Shown here: positions 54,323 to 64,000 of the stretch, piece after piece
Layout of the letters: every line of letters starts with the position of its first letter
How positions within the stretch are numbered: the first letter of the stretch is position 1
Assembly (NCBI RefSeq): GCF_026914185.1
Contig: NC_070560.1
Coordinates: 2,657,501-2,721,500, forward strand
DNA: 64,000 nt
Origin: Puccinia triticina
Taxonomy: Eukaryota; Basidiomycota; Pucciniomycetes; Pucciniales; Pucciniaceae
Direction of reading: 5' to 3'
Translations under genes and position numbers: made by a program
Notes under the pieces: generated by a model
What the model was told of the DNA's origin: nothing
Database searches by the model: none
Seen by the model: the letters and a program-made list of their open reading frames with translations, nothing else

Positions 54323-54468
54323 GCTACCCGCCCCCCCCCCCCCACATACATATTCCATGTTGTTCTGAGCCCCCCCACCACCACCCCCAGTCACCCGTGG
54401 GGGAGGACCCCACCGCCCTATCATGGCGCTGGGAATAGTAGCTGTCACTAGGACCCACCTTTCTGATC

Positions 54469-56229
54469 ATGCTCTCGCCCGCTTGTAATTACACTAGATT
54501 GACGGCCCACGGTAATGATAGCCCCCTGATGCCCTCGAGCGCTAAGAAGCCTCGCTTGAGTCCCATGACTACTAGCCCGAAGTGGCCGACTGCGGTGTCC
54601 TGTGAGATGAACGTCCCTGAGTGGACCACCACTCTAAGTAAGTGGAAATTACTTCCTCAGTTCGAGGACGTTTTGCACGGGTTTGTGCATGGCTTCGACC
54701 AGGGCATCCCCCAGCACATGGTGAAATCACCGGATCCCTTCTTCACCCCACCGAATCACGAGTCGGCGCTTCAAGCGCGACAGAAGATTGAGGAGTCAAT
54801 CAAGAAGGAACTCGACGCCAAACGGATGTTCGGGCCGTTCAGCCGTGAGGAAGTGAATCAACATTTCCCGTTCTTCCGTACCAACCCTTTGGGTGCCGTC
54901 ATAAACGGCGACGGATCATTGCGTCCAATCAACGACTTGTCTTTCCCCCACGGCAGACAAGACATACCCTCAGTGAACTCGTTTGTGAGCGCGGATGACT
55001 TCACCACCACCTGGGACGATTTCAACACGGTGGCGAAATTCATCCGAGAGCTGAAACGCCCCGTCTTGTTGGCGATATTCGACTGGGAAAAAGCCTACCG
55101 GCAAATCCCAACGGCGCCAGACCAATGGCCGTACCTGATGGTAAGGACGTTCAACGACAAAATTCTACTCAACACGCGCATTACCTTTGGAGGCGTAGCG
55201 GGTTGCGGCTTGTTTGGGAGACCAGCTGACGCATGGAAGCAAATCATGATGAAAGAATTCGACATCATCACAATCTTCCGATGGGTCGATGACAACCTCT
55301 TTGTTAAGGATGCACGGTCGACGGTAGAGATGAAGGATGTGGTGATACGATTGGATCAGCTAGGCGTTAAGACTAATAAGGAGAAATTCGCCCCGTTCCT
55401 AACCGAGCAGAAATACCTCGGCTTCATTTGGAACGGAGTCCAGAAGACGGTACGCCTCCCTGAAGCCAAGCTCAAAAAACGTATTGGACAACTTGAGAGT
55501 TTTCTCGAACTCGGAGCGCATTTCAAATACGGGCAGGTCGAGATACTAGCTGGACAACTGAACCACGTCACTTACGCCCTGCCGCAGCTCCGCTGCTACC
55601 TTTGCAGTCTCTATAAATGGCTGATGGAATGGGTTGACCAGAAATCAATCCGCCCGGTCCCACTGGACGTTAACGAAGACCTTCACGAGTGGCTCTCGAC
55701 CCTGCTCAGGTTTGAATCCACAAGACTGATCTCTAACCCCGACCCGAGCGAAATTGGGTGGGTGGGCGATGCGTCTACCAGCTTCGGGATAGGCGTGCTG
55801 ATAGGCCGCAAGTGGGCCCAATTCCGTTTAAGGTCTATTGAAAAGCTGGAAGAAGGTTTGCTAGAGAAAACAGAGAAGGAAAGGATATCCCGCCTGGAAA
55901 CTATTGCAGTGCGGCTCGGCTTACTGATGCTAATCAAAATCGGGGCAAAAAGGAGCAAAACTTTCATAGTTTGGACGGACAATTCGACGACCGAATTGGT
56001 TATCCACAGGAGGAAATCAGGCAATAGATTTGTGAATTCCGAATGGAAGATCACACAGAAGATTCTGATTGAGCACCAGATAAACCTAGTAGCCAAACGC
56101 GTCTCGTCAGCGGAGAACAGAGCGGACGCCCTATCAAGAGGAATACGAGACGGACACAGGAGCCGTGACCAGCTGGTGATAGCGGTACCAAGAGATTTAG
56201 AAGAGCTGATTACTCAAGTAGAATCATAG
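54469..56229 (+). CDS. DIRS-like reverse transcriptase-RNase H, 586 aa, intact
   Basis: It starts at ATG 54469. RT: GAVINGDGSLRPINDLSFP, LLAIFDWEKAYRQIP (motif A Asp), FGGVAGCGLFGRPADAW, RWVDDNLFV (about 55279-55305, catalytic DD), and YLGFIWNG. RNase H: IGWVGDASTSFGIGVL, LETIAVRLGLLMLI, FIVWTDNSTTELVI, NRADALSRG, supplying the acidic active-site residues. All blocks are unbroken, so the enzyme may be functional. It serves as the reference for the damage in copy 1. Confidence 0.93.
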   Translation: MLSPACNYTRLTAHGNDSPLMPSSAKKPRLSPMTTSPKWPTAVSCEMNVPEWTTTLSKWKLLPQFEDVLHGFVHGFDQGIPQHMVKSPDPFFTPPNHESALQARQKIEESIKKELDAKRMFGPFSREEVNQHFPFFRTNPLGAVINGDGSLRPINDLSFPHGRQDIPSVNSFVSADDFTTTWDDFNTVAKFIRELKRPVLLAIFDWEKAYRQIPTAPDQWPYLMVRTFNDKILLNTRITFGGVAGCGLFGRPADAWKQIMMKEFDIITIFRWVDDNLFVKDARSTVEMKDVVIRLDQLGVKTNKEKFAPFLTEQKYLGFIWNGVQKTVRLPEAKLKKRIGQLESFLELGAHFKYGQVEILAGQLNHVTYALPQLRCYLCSLYKWLMEWVDQKSIRPVPLDVNEDLHEWLSTLLRFESTRLISNPDPSEIGWVGDASTSFGIGVLIGRKWAQFRLRSIEKLEEGLLEKTEKERISRLETIAVRLGLLMLIKIGAKRSKTFIVWTDNSTTELVIHRRKSGNRFVNSEWKITQKILIEHQINLVAKRVSSAENRADALSRGIRDGHRSRDQLVIAVPRDLEELITQVES

Positions 56230-56789
56230 TTCGAGGATGCAATGCAAAGACGGATCCGCGCTGAGGGATATTGTTAGGCATGGAGCCAGGCTCAGGCCCC
56301 ACCTGAGTTACGGGTGTGGGCTCCAGCTTTTGGGGTCTTGTAAGATCAGAAAACCTAACATTATCTAGGAGTTACAAGGCCTGAAGGAAGAACAACCAGT
56401 TCCCCCTTCAGACAAAACCTACTCTCCTTTGAGGACTAATCCTCCAGGAGCCCCTAACCCTCTGCGAGGGAAAGGAGCAAAGAGAGAGAAAAGGGAACTA
56501 ACTCCCCTCAGGCCTTACCGGGGTGACTTGAGGGCTACAGGGGTAGCACCTGGGTCAGCCCAAAGTGGGGATCAATCCCACAAGAGAGAAATTAGCCTGA
56601 GTACTACTCAGGCTACTCATAACTGCACACAGCACTAGGAATGCCCAGCACAGTGGAATGGATAAGTATTGAAAAGAAAAAAGTTGAAGATGAATGGATT
56701 GACAAGAGGAATTGTTAATGTAAATTGGAAGAAAATGATACAACTGTGTTGATCCAGGATTGAATGGGTGATGTGGAGGGGGTAGTGAA
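56230..56789. other. Non-coding stretch after DIRS copy 2
   Basis: It contains TGTTAGG at 56272 and CCTAACA at about 56354-56360 as a short inverted pair, and several GCCTGAG/CTCAGGC words (about 56585-56625). It might hold part of an element end, but nothing firm. No recombinase gene. Confidence 0.45.
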
Positions 56790-57645
56790 TCAAACTTTGA
56801 AGTAAGAGATTTCAGGTAGCTCTTCATTTCTGGAGTTTAGAAGGTGGGCCAGTGATCCCCAGGGCTTTACCCATTTCAAGTCCACTGCTTTTCCCAGATG
56901 TAGTGCTTCACAAACTTCATTTCCTGTGCGGCAGGAATGCTCCTTCAAAAAATTTACAATTCCTTCCCTGCTGGTGTTCAAATCAGACCAAGATCTAAAA
57001 GGAAACACATCAGCAAAAGAAATGGTGGAATTCATAAGAAGATGATTGAAAAAAAGATGATTTTTGAACACACTTGGGATCCATATCATATCAACAATCT
57101 GGGGATCAGTAAGGGTTGGGCCCACACCCTGCAGGTCACTGAATAGGTTCTTGCCTTTAGATTGATTGTATGACTAGTGTGTGAATGAATTCATGAGTTT
57201 GAATAAATCAGGGTCCATTCCTGGCTGATTTTGAGGCACAGAAAAGTTATGTTTGCTGGAATATTTGACATAATGGCCTTGCAAGAAGTATTCCAGGAAG
57301 TGCACATTTGTTGGTGAATTGATTGGGCCATCAGCTACTACAAAATGGCGGAGAAGATGATGAATTGAAAGCAAAAATATTTTAGTTAGCATGGCATTAA
57401 ACATATCACATCAGGTGCAAGGGACAATCACTTACCTCAATGGAGTTTCCCTTTCTCTTGAGCATTTCTCTCAAGTGTTCACAGTGACTGAGTTCTTTCT
57501 TGAATTGGGTGAGTAGATAAGATAAGCCTTCATACATCAGTGCATCAGTTTCATGTTGGTGAATTGATGGGTGTGATTCATTTAACCTGACTTTTGCTAC
57601 CCAGTTGTTGATGTGCTCAATTTCAACTTGAAGCTCTGTTTTCAC
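56790..57645 (-). pseudogene. Alpha-type protein kinase (MHCK/EF2K family) relic
   Basis: Minus strand. Block 1 (57645-57436) has NNWVAKVRLNE and HETDALMYEGLSYLLTQFKK, similar to the N-lobe Lys region, and ends at a GTAAGT donor. Block 2 (about 57337-56790) has FLEYFLQGHYVKYSS, NSFTH-stop-SYNQSKGK, then LFSDLQGVGPTLTDPQI, the strongest match to the alpha-kinase motif DLQG..LTDPQI, and later SREGIVNFLKEHSC..GNEVCEALHLG, the zinc-binding HxC region of these kinases. The stop (TAG, 57174-57176) sits where family members have an aromatic residue. The intron join is out of phase by one base. An insertion follows DPQI. Alpha-kinases are numerous in basidiomycetes. Dead copy. Confidence 0.65.
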
Positions 57646-58672
57646 CTGAGCTGATATAGGCTGTCCTCATGCCCCCACTTCCCACTATTACATTAAGGTG
57701 GACCCGGTAGTTAATGGAATCGGTGATGCCTTAAATGCTATTGGAAAGTTCAAATCTTGTGCCTGCTGTGGATGAGGATTTGGATGTGATATGACCAAAA
57801 GCGTTAAGCCTATCAATTGCGTAGAAGTGGGGAATAAGCTCTGCAGCTTAGTCCCCAAAGACATAGCATGGTCTTCCGACAGGCAAGTGTCACTAACTGT
57901 AACCTAACCACTTAGGTTACAACAGGATGGAGGGTGGGTTGTGAAAAAAGATAAACGCTGTCCTGAAACCCAGTTGACTGATTCCCCACCAATGGAAGAG
58001 CTATGTACACGTGTAATGAGGCCTCCAAGATGAGATTCCAGATGTTTTGGATTGTTAGTTGGTTTTGTGAGAATACCAGCTTAGGGGAACGGTGCCTAAC
58101 TCATAAATTGAGCAATATGCTGGGAACTAAATTAGCTGTGGAATCTGGTAAGCAAAAGCAAACCATTTCTGCAGTCCAAATCAGCGCCGCGGTAGTTGTG
58201 AAACTAAAATCATCTTCTGATGTAAACAGGTCTGACGCACATGAGCAGCAAGATTAGGCTTACAGAAAATACCGGCCCAAGATCACTGATCAAGAGAATA
58301 TCAGCAAGCACCAAAGGTAAGCGGCTTCAGAGACTCATGGTGAGATGATTAGATAGATGCTAACACTCTATTCATTTATCTTAGACAGAACCGTCAAAGA
58401 AAGACAGACCAAACACCCCAATACCACTCAGAGAACAGGAAGCAATATTGGAAAGTGATTTGTGTTCAAAGACGGCAGAGGCTAGAATAAAACTACAGCA
58501 GCTGAGGCAAAGTTCATCTTGGAGATTGTGTTGCATTGCTACTTAGCCGTATAGCCAACATAAAGTGAAAAGTCACCCAGGTCAAAAGACAAATTGTCAG
58601 GGCGTGCCTCTATAGTGGCAACGCACTGAATGAAACCGTTGATATAATCAAGGTTTGACGGATGATCTCAGC
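57646..58672. other. Region without a supported gene
   Basis: The N-terminal part of the alpha-kinase relic may extend here on the minus strand, but I find no clear motif. A plus-strand frame at 58003-58257 has no supporting features. The short CTAACCTAACCACTTAGGTTAC stem at about 57900-57920 is a minor palindrome. Confidence 0.45.
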
Positions 58673-59254
58673 TGTCACGACTGTCTGTCGGTGCTCGACT
58701 TGGCCGCAGCACAAGGAGAAAAGCCGCGCCTCCGTCTGGAGGGGCTGGTTGAGCGAAAACAACCGGAATCTAAGAGATTCGAGAGAGAGTCCTTTCTAGG
58801 ACGGAGAGAGAGAAAAGGAAGAAAAGGTCGACTTACCGAGACGAAGCGCGGAAAGTCGAGGGATAAGTCGGAAAAAAGAGAAAAGGTGGATCAATGGGCC
58901 CCAATCGTTGTAAGTCGGCGTTGGTGGTCGAATACAACAATATTGGTGGGCTTGGTAACTGATCTGGGGGATCCTTCCTGGTAGGAAGGTTCCCCAGTAC
59001 TTATACCCCAGCTGTGCTGGGCTGACTTGTGGTCCGGTCTACCGGACCATCTATCCTCCTGGGAATCTCTAAGGAGGTCCCAGGCGGTGTTCACTTGCTC
59101 ACTCGAGATCGATACCCGAGTCTTGAGTCCTTCAACATCAATGTGCTCACTCGAGGGCTCCAGGCCCTTCCTTACTTGGTTGCGGGCCGCCCGCGCTTGT
59201 GGCGGCCCAAGGGTTGTTGTCGCCTGCGCTGTCTGGACTAGTAGGCGGCTGACA
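58673..59254 (-). repeat. 3' LTR of the right-hand Gypsy element
   Basis: It runs TGTCACGACTGTC .. GTAGGCGGCTGACA on the plus strand (TGTCA..TGACA ends). On the element strand it begins TGTCAGCC. It contains GGGTATAAGTACTGGGG (TATA-like, minus strand, about 58996-59012). The solo and partial LTRs at 23.4 and 20.6 kb are of the same family. The last 36 codons of Gag-Pol lie inside it. Confidence 0.82.
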
Positions 59255-62200
59255 CTCGCCCCCCCAAAAAAGCACTGCTCTGATCGGAGTAGTGCCAGGA
59301 TTGCGACGCTTGGCGGCGCGAAACTTTCGCAGCAACACGTCTGCGTTAAGGATAGCGTTCTTTGGCAGCCATTTGTCATGGTTCGCCGACAGCCCTTTAA
59401 ACCTTGTCAGGTAAAGACGACAGTCTTGACCCTGGATCCTCGTAAGCTTTTCGTCGAGGATCCGGAAAGCAACATTGTCGTCTGTCAGCTCAGGAAGCAT
59501 ATCCGGAACCACAGGAGCAGGAGGCTCGCCATGGTTGCCATCAACCACATACTTCTTGAGCAAACTAACCGGGAACGTAGGATGCTTAAGATCAAATCCT
59601 TCCGTCAGAACAACCTCGACGGCGTTTCGCCCGTGCAGAGCTTTAACAAAAAACGGCCCCACAAAGGCGTCCTTCAGCTTGCGGTTGCCACCCAAGTTCT
59701 GAAAATTTACGGTCGAGACAAGTACTCTGTCGCCAACACATATGTCATGGTCGCGGTGTGACTTGTCCCACCGTTCCTTGTTATACGCAACGGCCTCCGC
59801 CAGGCAGGAGCTGGCTTGCTCTTCGGCTCGCAGCATCATCTCTTGAAACCGTGCAGCAGACGGGTGCAGAGTAACTGCCTTACTAAGGACCAAGTCCCGC
59901 GGCATATGCGGAATCCAACCTTGTTCAAGCTCAAACGGCGTCTTACCCGTGCTGGAGTGGACACTGGAATTGTACGCGTGTTCCAACGCTGGTAGCAATG
60001 AGACCCAATCGTGGGTATAACCCTCACTATCTTTGAACTGTAGCCCGAACGCGCAGTACCGACGGATCATGTCCTCTAACGTCTGGATCATACGTTCAGC
60101 CAGCCCGTCGGTCTGCGGGTGGTAGGCCGTAGAGAACGACAACTTTGTCCCCATAAGCTGGAAGAGACTCTTCCAGAACTCAGAGGTGAACTTGGGGTTG
60201 CAATCAGTGATGATGACCTTAGGGCAACCGACATCATGGATAACCGAATTCCAGAACAGAAGCGCAACATCCAGCGCAGTGTTCTCCTTATAGCAAGGCA
60301 AGAACCGTGCTTGTTTAGAAAAACGGTCCACAATAACAAGAACGGCGTTAAAGCTGTCCTTACCCCCCGGCGGCAGCGCAGTGACAAAGTCCATATTGAT
60401 CACTTCCCAGCGCTGTTTAGGCTCCTCGATAGCTTGCAACAAACCAAATCGCCTGCCCGTTGCTTTATTAGCTTTCTGGCAACGGTCACAGCTGGAGCAG
60501 TACTTTTCCACACGAACGGTCCATCCCGGCCACCAGGCCAACACTCGCAACCGCTCCACCGTCCTTTCTTTCGAGAAATGGCCTGCCGCAACATTATCGT
60601 GACACTCGTGGAGCATAAGGCGTATATGCTCTTCTTCAACCAGAACTAACGCACAATGATTGCCGGTGCGATGGTATAGAAGGCCATCCAAGAGAATAAA
60701 ACGGCCGGCGTCGAAGTTTGCTTTCCAGGGCTCTTCCAACTGGGAAATCAAATCCGGCTGGGGGTACTTAGACCGAAGAATCCCAACCAGGGCTGCCGTG
60801 TTTTTGTTCGCGTCGTAGCTACGCTCGACGGAGTCCCAAAACTCGTCAGATAACCCACTGACACTAATAGCCATGATGGGCACCTCTCGCGTAACCTCTT
60901 CTTTGTCGGACGCCGGGTTATTGTTGTCATTCGGCAATGCCCACCTGGACAGCCCATCCGCGTTTTTATGGACCAACCCATCCCTATGCACAATGGTAAT
61001 CGAACCGCGCCATTCTTGTATAGAAATTTGCCAGCGCATCATGTGCCGACTGGGGGTTTTCATGTTAAGTAGGGACTTCAAGGCGACACAGTCGGTAATT
61101 GCCGTAAAAACGCAACCGTCCAAGTAATAATACAGCTTCTCCAGTGCCCAGACCAGGCAGAGGCACTCCAGCTGTGAGGCACCGTACTTCTTTTCGGATT
61201 CCTTCAGCTGCCGTGATATAAAGCAAATCGGGCCCTCCTGCTCCTTATCACCTACCATCTGAATCTGGTGAAGCGCCGCGCCAATACCTTCCATACAAGC
61301 ATCGACGTACAGAAGAAACGGCCGGCGCGAGTCCGGGTGGAACAGAAGTGGCGCCGTGGTAAGAGCAACGCGCAACGCCTTATACGCTTCAATCCGCTCA
61401 AGCGTCATCTCAAAAGCTACATTAGGGCTGCAGATTTTGTATAAACAGGAAGCCATAAGGTTGAAGTCTTTGATATGGAGGCGGTAATACCCCGCAAAGC
61501 CCAGGAAAGACTGTAGTTCTTTAACAGAAGCAGGAATAGGCTTCAGGAGGACAGCCGCCACGCGGTTCTGATCAATTCCTAGTGACAGGCCATTAACAAT
61601 ATGCCCTAACGCCTTCAGTTCCGAAAAACCAAAAGAGCACTTAGTCAGCGAAATTTTCATACCCATCGAAATGACCTTTCGGAGAACAATGCGCAATTTA
61701 GTTAAATGCTCCTCCCAAGTATCAGTGAAGGCAATGATGTCATCAATGTAGATAATCAGCCAGAGCTCACTCAGTTCCATACGGAACTCCGTATCCATCA
61801 TGCGTTGGAAGTGAGATGGCGCGTTCTTTATGCCAAAGGGCATGCGCAGGTACTCATGGATTCCCATATGAGAAATAATGCGCAGGAACTGCCTGCTATC
61901 CTTGCTAACAGTGTTCTGGTGGAAGCCCTTCAGAACATCCATGCAGGTAATGTACTTAGCCCCATGCAGCTTAGTCAAAGATTCAGTGATCTTTGGCATC
62001 GGGTATCGGTCAGGAGTCGTATAGGAGTTCAGAGCGCGGAAATCGCCTACCAGTCGAGACTTCTCCTTGTTCCATACAATAATTACCGGGGTTGTGATAG
62101 AAACCCCCTCATTGGATCCTACTTTGCGTAAAATGCCCATCCTGACCAACAATTCCACGTGCTCTTCGATAGCCGCTCTGGTGCGCGGGCTGGCCGGGTA

Positions 62201-64000
62201 GGGAGACTTACGCAGCGCCAGGGGATAAGTCTTATCCACGGTAAGAGTGATTTCGACCTCATGGCCTTTGATCGACCCAAAAGGCTGGTCCGTTGTAGCA
62301 AAGGCCGCTTTGTTTTCCGACAAGGCTTGGAGGAGCTCAGACCGTTGCAGCTCGGTGATCTCGCCACTGATCTTGCAATCCCGTAGAGCCTCTTCTTCAA
62401 AGGAGAGCGCCACCTCGTGCTCCGGAGTTATCGAATTGATAGTTTCATCAAAGTCAAAGGTGCGGATCCCAATGGTGAAGCGCCGCTTATCGGAATTCAA
62501 CAGGGAGATTTTATAATGGGACAAGTAATCATTACCCACAATAAAATACCGTGCAGACATGTTGTCCATTACCAAGAACTTCATAACCATTCGCACATTC
62601 TGTAATACCAAGCGTATATTAACAACACCCAAAGGAACCAGCGCTCCCGACGCGCTGTGGAATTTTCCAGGCTGAATGGGCAATATGAACTTCTCCCACC
62701 CGGGACAGAAGCATGCCAAGTAACCTTTACCGACCACCGAGCGGACCGCGCCACTATCCAGCAGGACCAGACAGTCCTTGTCACAACAAGTCATCTGAAC
62801 CAAATTGTTCCTACCACGGGACGTGTCGACAGCAGCCGTGCTACTAGAGATAGCCCCAATAATTGGGCCTTCACCCTCATGGTCGCTACCTTGTTCTGTC
62901 GCGGGGTCAGCCTCGGGCTCCTCGTCAACACTGTTAACATTCTTGGGACATGTGCGGGAGGTATGACCCGTTCCTTTGCACGAATAACACTTAACATCCG
63001 ACAAGGGAACCTTACCCTTATCTCCCACCGCACTCGGCGGCTTAGCAGGGGTGGCTGGGGAGGTCGGCGTACTCTTGGGAGGGAAACGGCGACGGCCAAG
63101 GCGGGTTTTATCGCAGATGTCCTTCAAGATGTTAATGAAGGAGCTCAGATCTTCATCCGGCTTTTTCATAGCATTCTTGGCCGCGTACTCAACCTCATTA
63201 TCCATAAGGTTCAAAAGTTTAAAATTTATGGACTCGTTGTCAATCGTCGGCTCAAAGCAACGGAGCCAATTGTACTGGCGCGTGACCCACTGCGCCGGTG
63301 CGGTCTCGCCAGGAATGAACCTGTCGGATGAAAAGGCATTTTGCTTCTTCCGTTTCCATGCGGAGTGACCAAACTTCTTACAAATCTCCGTCCTCCAAAA
63401 CGCCCAGGTAGTGTCATGGTGAGAAAGCCGCATTGTTTCGTACCACAACAGTGCTGTACCCGTGAGCATTGTGAGGAGCTTCAGAACAATGAACTCGTCA
63501 TCCACGTGGCTGTCCTTATGCGCGGTGTCTATCCACTGCACAAAACGTAGGTGATCATAGTCACCTTCCCCCGAGAAGGTAGGCCAATCTGACTTAGCAA
63601 TTGCCATGTTCAGACGCTTCTTTAATTCAGGGTCAATGCCTCCCTCATCCCGCTGGGGAGGCCGAGCCGAGGGGGCATAGGGGTGAGCATGGGCGAGATG
63701 GGGAGGGGCATCGCGGCTAGGAATGGATTTAACAGCCGTTTGGACTGTGTCCGACAGGCTAGAGATCTCTTCCCGCAGGCGGGCTCCTTCCGAGCGGTAT
63801 TGACTCATTACCCTGTCGATTTTATCATTTAGCTTAAGGAAATCAACACGCTGATTCTCACTCTGTTCCTCCAGCTTTTGTTCGACGTCGCTATTGGCCC
63901 GGGACTCTTGAGGCGAGGAGCTTCTCTGCTGGAGACGGTCAAACAGTTTATGCTCGAGTTGAAGGAACTTTTGGTCAAAGTAGCCTGTCCACTGCGGGCT
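59147..64000 (-). CDS. Gypsy Gag-Pol polyprotein, partial at window edge, otherwise intact
   Basis: The frame is open on the minus strand from the right edge to the stop at 59147; an internal ATG is at 63808, but codons continue upstream, so the start lies outside. Domains: a coiled coil-like N-terminus; Gag core (WPTFSGEGDYDHLRFVQWI); CCHC knuckle CYSCKGTGHTSRTC (about 62947-62991); protease LLDSGAVRSVVG (about 62750-62775); RT with YIDDII (about 61735-61750); RNase H LYVDACMEGIGAAL; integrase [14 protein letters not shown], then NMDFVT, ITDCNPKF and GLAERMIQ; chromodomain YLTRFKGLSANHDKWL. It reads a Tyr codon where the element at 1-7 kb has a TAA. The C-terminal 36 residues are encoded in the LTR. 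Confidence 0.95.
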   Translation of the reverse strand, partial: SPQWTGYFDQKFLQLEHKLFDRLQQRSSSPQESRANSDVEQKLEEQSENQRVDFLKLNDKIDRVMSQYRSEGARLREEISSLSDTVQTAVKSIPSRDAPPHLAHAHPYAPSARPPQRDEGGIDPELKKRLNMAIAKSDWPTFSGEGDYDHLRFVQWIDTAHKDSHVDDEFIVLKLLTMLTGTALLWYETMRLSHHDTTWAFWRTEICKKFGHSAWKRKKQNAFSSDRFIPGETAPAQWVTRQYNWLRCFEPTIDNESINFKLLNLMDNEVEYAAKNAMKKPDEDLSSFINILKDICDKTRLGRRRFPPKSTPTSPATPAKPPSAVGDKGKVPLSDVKCYSCKGTGHTSRTCPKNVNSVDEEPEADPATEQGSDHEGEGPIIGAISSSTAAVDTSRGRNNLVQMTCCDKDCLVLLDSGAVRSVVGKGYLACFCPGWEKFILPIQPGKFHSASGALVPLGVVNIRLVLQNVRMVMKFLVMDNMSARYFIVGNDYLSHYKISLLNSDKRRFTIGIRTFDFDETINSITPEHEVALSFEEEALRDCKISGEITELQRSELLQALSENKAAFATTDQPFGSIKGHEVEITLTVDKTYPLALRKSPYPASPRTRAAIEEHVELLVRMGILRKVGSNEGVSITTPVIIVWNKEKSRLVGDFRALNSYTTPDRYPMPKITESLTKLHGAKYITCMDVLKGFHQNTVSKDSRQFLRIISHMGIHEYLRMPFGIKNAPSHFQRMMDTEFRMELSELWLIIYIDDIIAFTDTWEEHLTKLRIVLRKVISMGMKISLTKCSFGFSELKALGHIVNGLSLGIDQNRVAAVLLKPIPASVKELQSFLGFAGYYRLHIKDFNLMASCLYKICSPNVAFEMTLERIEAYKALRVALTTAPLLFHPDSRRPFLLYVDACMEGIGAALHQIQMVGDKEQEGPICFISRQLKESEKKYGASQLECLCLVWALEKLYYYLDGCVFTAITDCVALKSLLNMKTPSRHMMRWQISIQEWRGSITIVHRDGLVHKNADGLSRWALPNDNNNPASDKEEVTREVPIMAISVSGLSDEFWDSVERSYDANKNTAALVGILRSKYPQPDLISQLEEPWKANFDAGRFILLDGLLYHRTGNHCALVLVEEEHIRLMLHECHDNVAAGHFSKERTVERLRVLAWWPGWTVRVEKYCSSCDRCQKANKATGRRFGLLQAIEEPKQRWEVINMDFVTALPPGGKDSFNAVLVIVDRFSKQARFLPCYKENTALDVALLFWNSVIHDVGCPKVIITDCNPKFTSEFWKSLFQLMGTKLSFSTAYHPQTDGLAERMIQTLEDMIRRYCAFGLQFKDSEGYTHDWVSLLPALEHAYNSSVHSSTGKTPFELEQGWIPHMPRDLVLSKAVTLHPSAARFQEMMLRAEEQASSCLAEAVAYNKERWDKSHRDHDICVGDRVLVSTVNFQNLGGNRKLKDAFVGPFFVKALHGRNAVEVVLTEGFDLKHPTFPVSLLKKYVVDGNHGEPPAPVVPDMLPELTDDNVAFRILDEKLTRIQGQDCRLYLTRFKGLSANHDKWLPKNAILNADVLLRKFRAAKRRNPGTTPIRAVLFWGGECQPPTSPDSAGDNNPWAATSAGGPQPSKEGPGALE
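59255..59271 (-). promoter_or_regulatory. Polypurine tract of the right-hand Gypsy element
   Basis: On the minus strand TTTTTTGGGGGGGCGAG directly precedes the LTR start TGTCAGCC. Position and composition fit the plus-strand primer site of Ty3/Gypsy reverse transcription. Confidence 0.7.

Larger units (their letters stand above)
52746..56229 (+). mobile_element. DIRS-like retrotransposon, copy 2, without recombinase
   Basis: A spliced ORF1 and an intact RT-RNase H gene are homologous to copy 1 at 24.6-29.0 kb and diverged at many positions, so it is a different subfamily. No tyrosine recombinase frame follows within the next 1.5 kb, which instead holds unrelated sequence and an alpha-kinase relic. 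Terminal repeats were not found. The outer limits given are those of the genes. Confidence 0.85.
58673..64000 (-). mobile_element. Ty3/Gypsy chromodomain element, minus strand, 5' end outside window
   Basis: The 3' LTR is at 58673-59254, a polypurine tract at 59255-59271, and an unbroken Gag-Pol frame reaches the right edge. It is related to the element at 1-7098 (same domain order, similar RT, integrase and chromodomain) but of a different subfamily: higher GC and a different LTR. With no stop or frameshift visible it may be autonomous. Confidence 0.93.

Noticed and set aside
56272..56640. TGTTAGG..CCTAACA pair as ends of an LTR or MITE
   Set aside because: Too short, with no target duplication and no second copy in the window.
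58003..58257. 84-aa plus-strand ORF
   Set aside because: No motif, no splice or homology sign, and located in decayed sequence.

Overview
The window looks like a repeat-dense piece of a filamentous basidiomycete genome, most likely a rust fungus (Pucciniales). This is inference from three things: genes with many 64-89 nt GT..AG introns, a mix of chromodomain Ty3/Gypsy, Copia, tyrosine-recombinase (DIRS-like), CACTA-like and MITE elements, and basidiomycete-type relics (alpha-kinase, GCP2, a small secreted Cys-rich protein). Nothing looks prokaryotic, and I saw no rRNA, tRNA or CRISPR.

Layout. 1-7098: 3' part of a chromodomain Ty3/Gypsy element, with one stop codon between reverse transcriptase and RNase H, then its 3' LTR. 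7.7-8.6 kb: a small spliced gene of unknown function (minus strand). 8.7-9.4 kb: a MITE and a 73-bp tandem repeat. 9927-14965: a seven-exon gene with three HeH/LEM-like helical modules, a long Ser/Arg-rich linker and a conserved-looking C-terminal region. 15859-20115: a second long low-complexity gene with RS- and FG-repeat-like parts. Both long genes carry in-frame stops or frame changes. 22.2-23.0 kb: a small Ala/Lys/Glu-rich multi-exon gene. 23.4-24.1 kb: a solo LTR with a perfect target duplication.

24.6-30.1 kb: a DIRS-like retroelement (spliced ORF1, RT/RNase H, tyrosine recombinase), broken by a hAT-like MITE and a 1-nt frameshift. 30.7-41.7 kb: a nest of four elements. A hAT-MITE remnant contains a second MITE; that contains a 10.3-kb CACTA-type element with about 665-bp terminal inverted repeats; and the CACTA interior is a 173-bp satellite array (about 46 units, higher-order structure, orientation switch near the right end) that holds a solo Gypsy LTR. 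The MITE copy at 8.7 kb preserves the empty CACTA target site, which supports the boundaries and the TAA duplication.

41.7-43.7 kb: a degenerate gamma-tubulin complex protein 2 gene. 44059-49929: an apparently intact, young Copia element with matching LTRs and TSD. 50639-51121: a small secreted Cys-rich protein (effector candidate) with a TATA box. 52.7-56.2 kb: a second DIRS-like copy with intact ORF1 and RT/RNase H but no recombinase. 56.8-57.6 kb: an alpha-kinase pseudogene. 58673-64000: an apparently intact chromodomain Gypsy element (minus strand) that runs off the right edge.

How the genes work together: almost all coding capacity is selfish-element machinery. Non-element genes are few, and most are damaged. 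The clearest potentially functional host gene is the secreted protein at 50.6 kb. The pair of long low-complexity genes at 9.9-20.1 kb is the most unusual non-transposon content.
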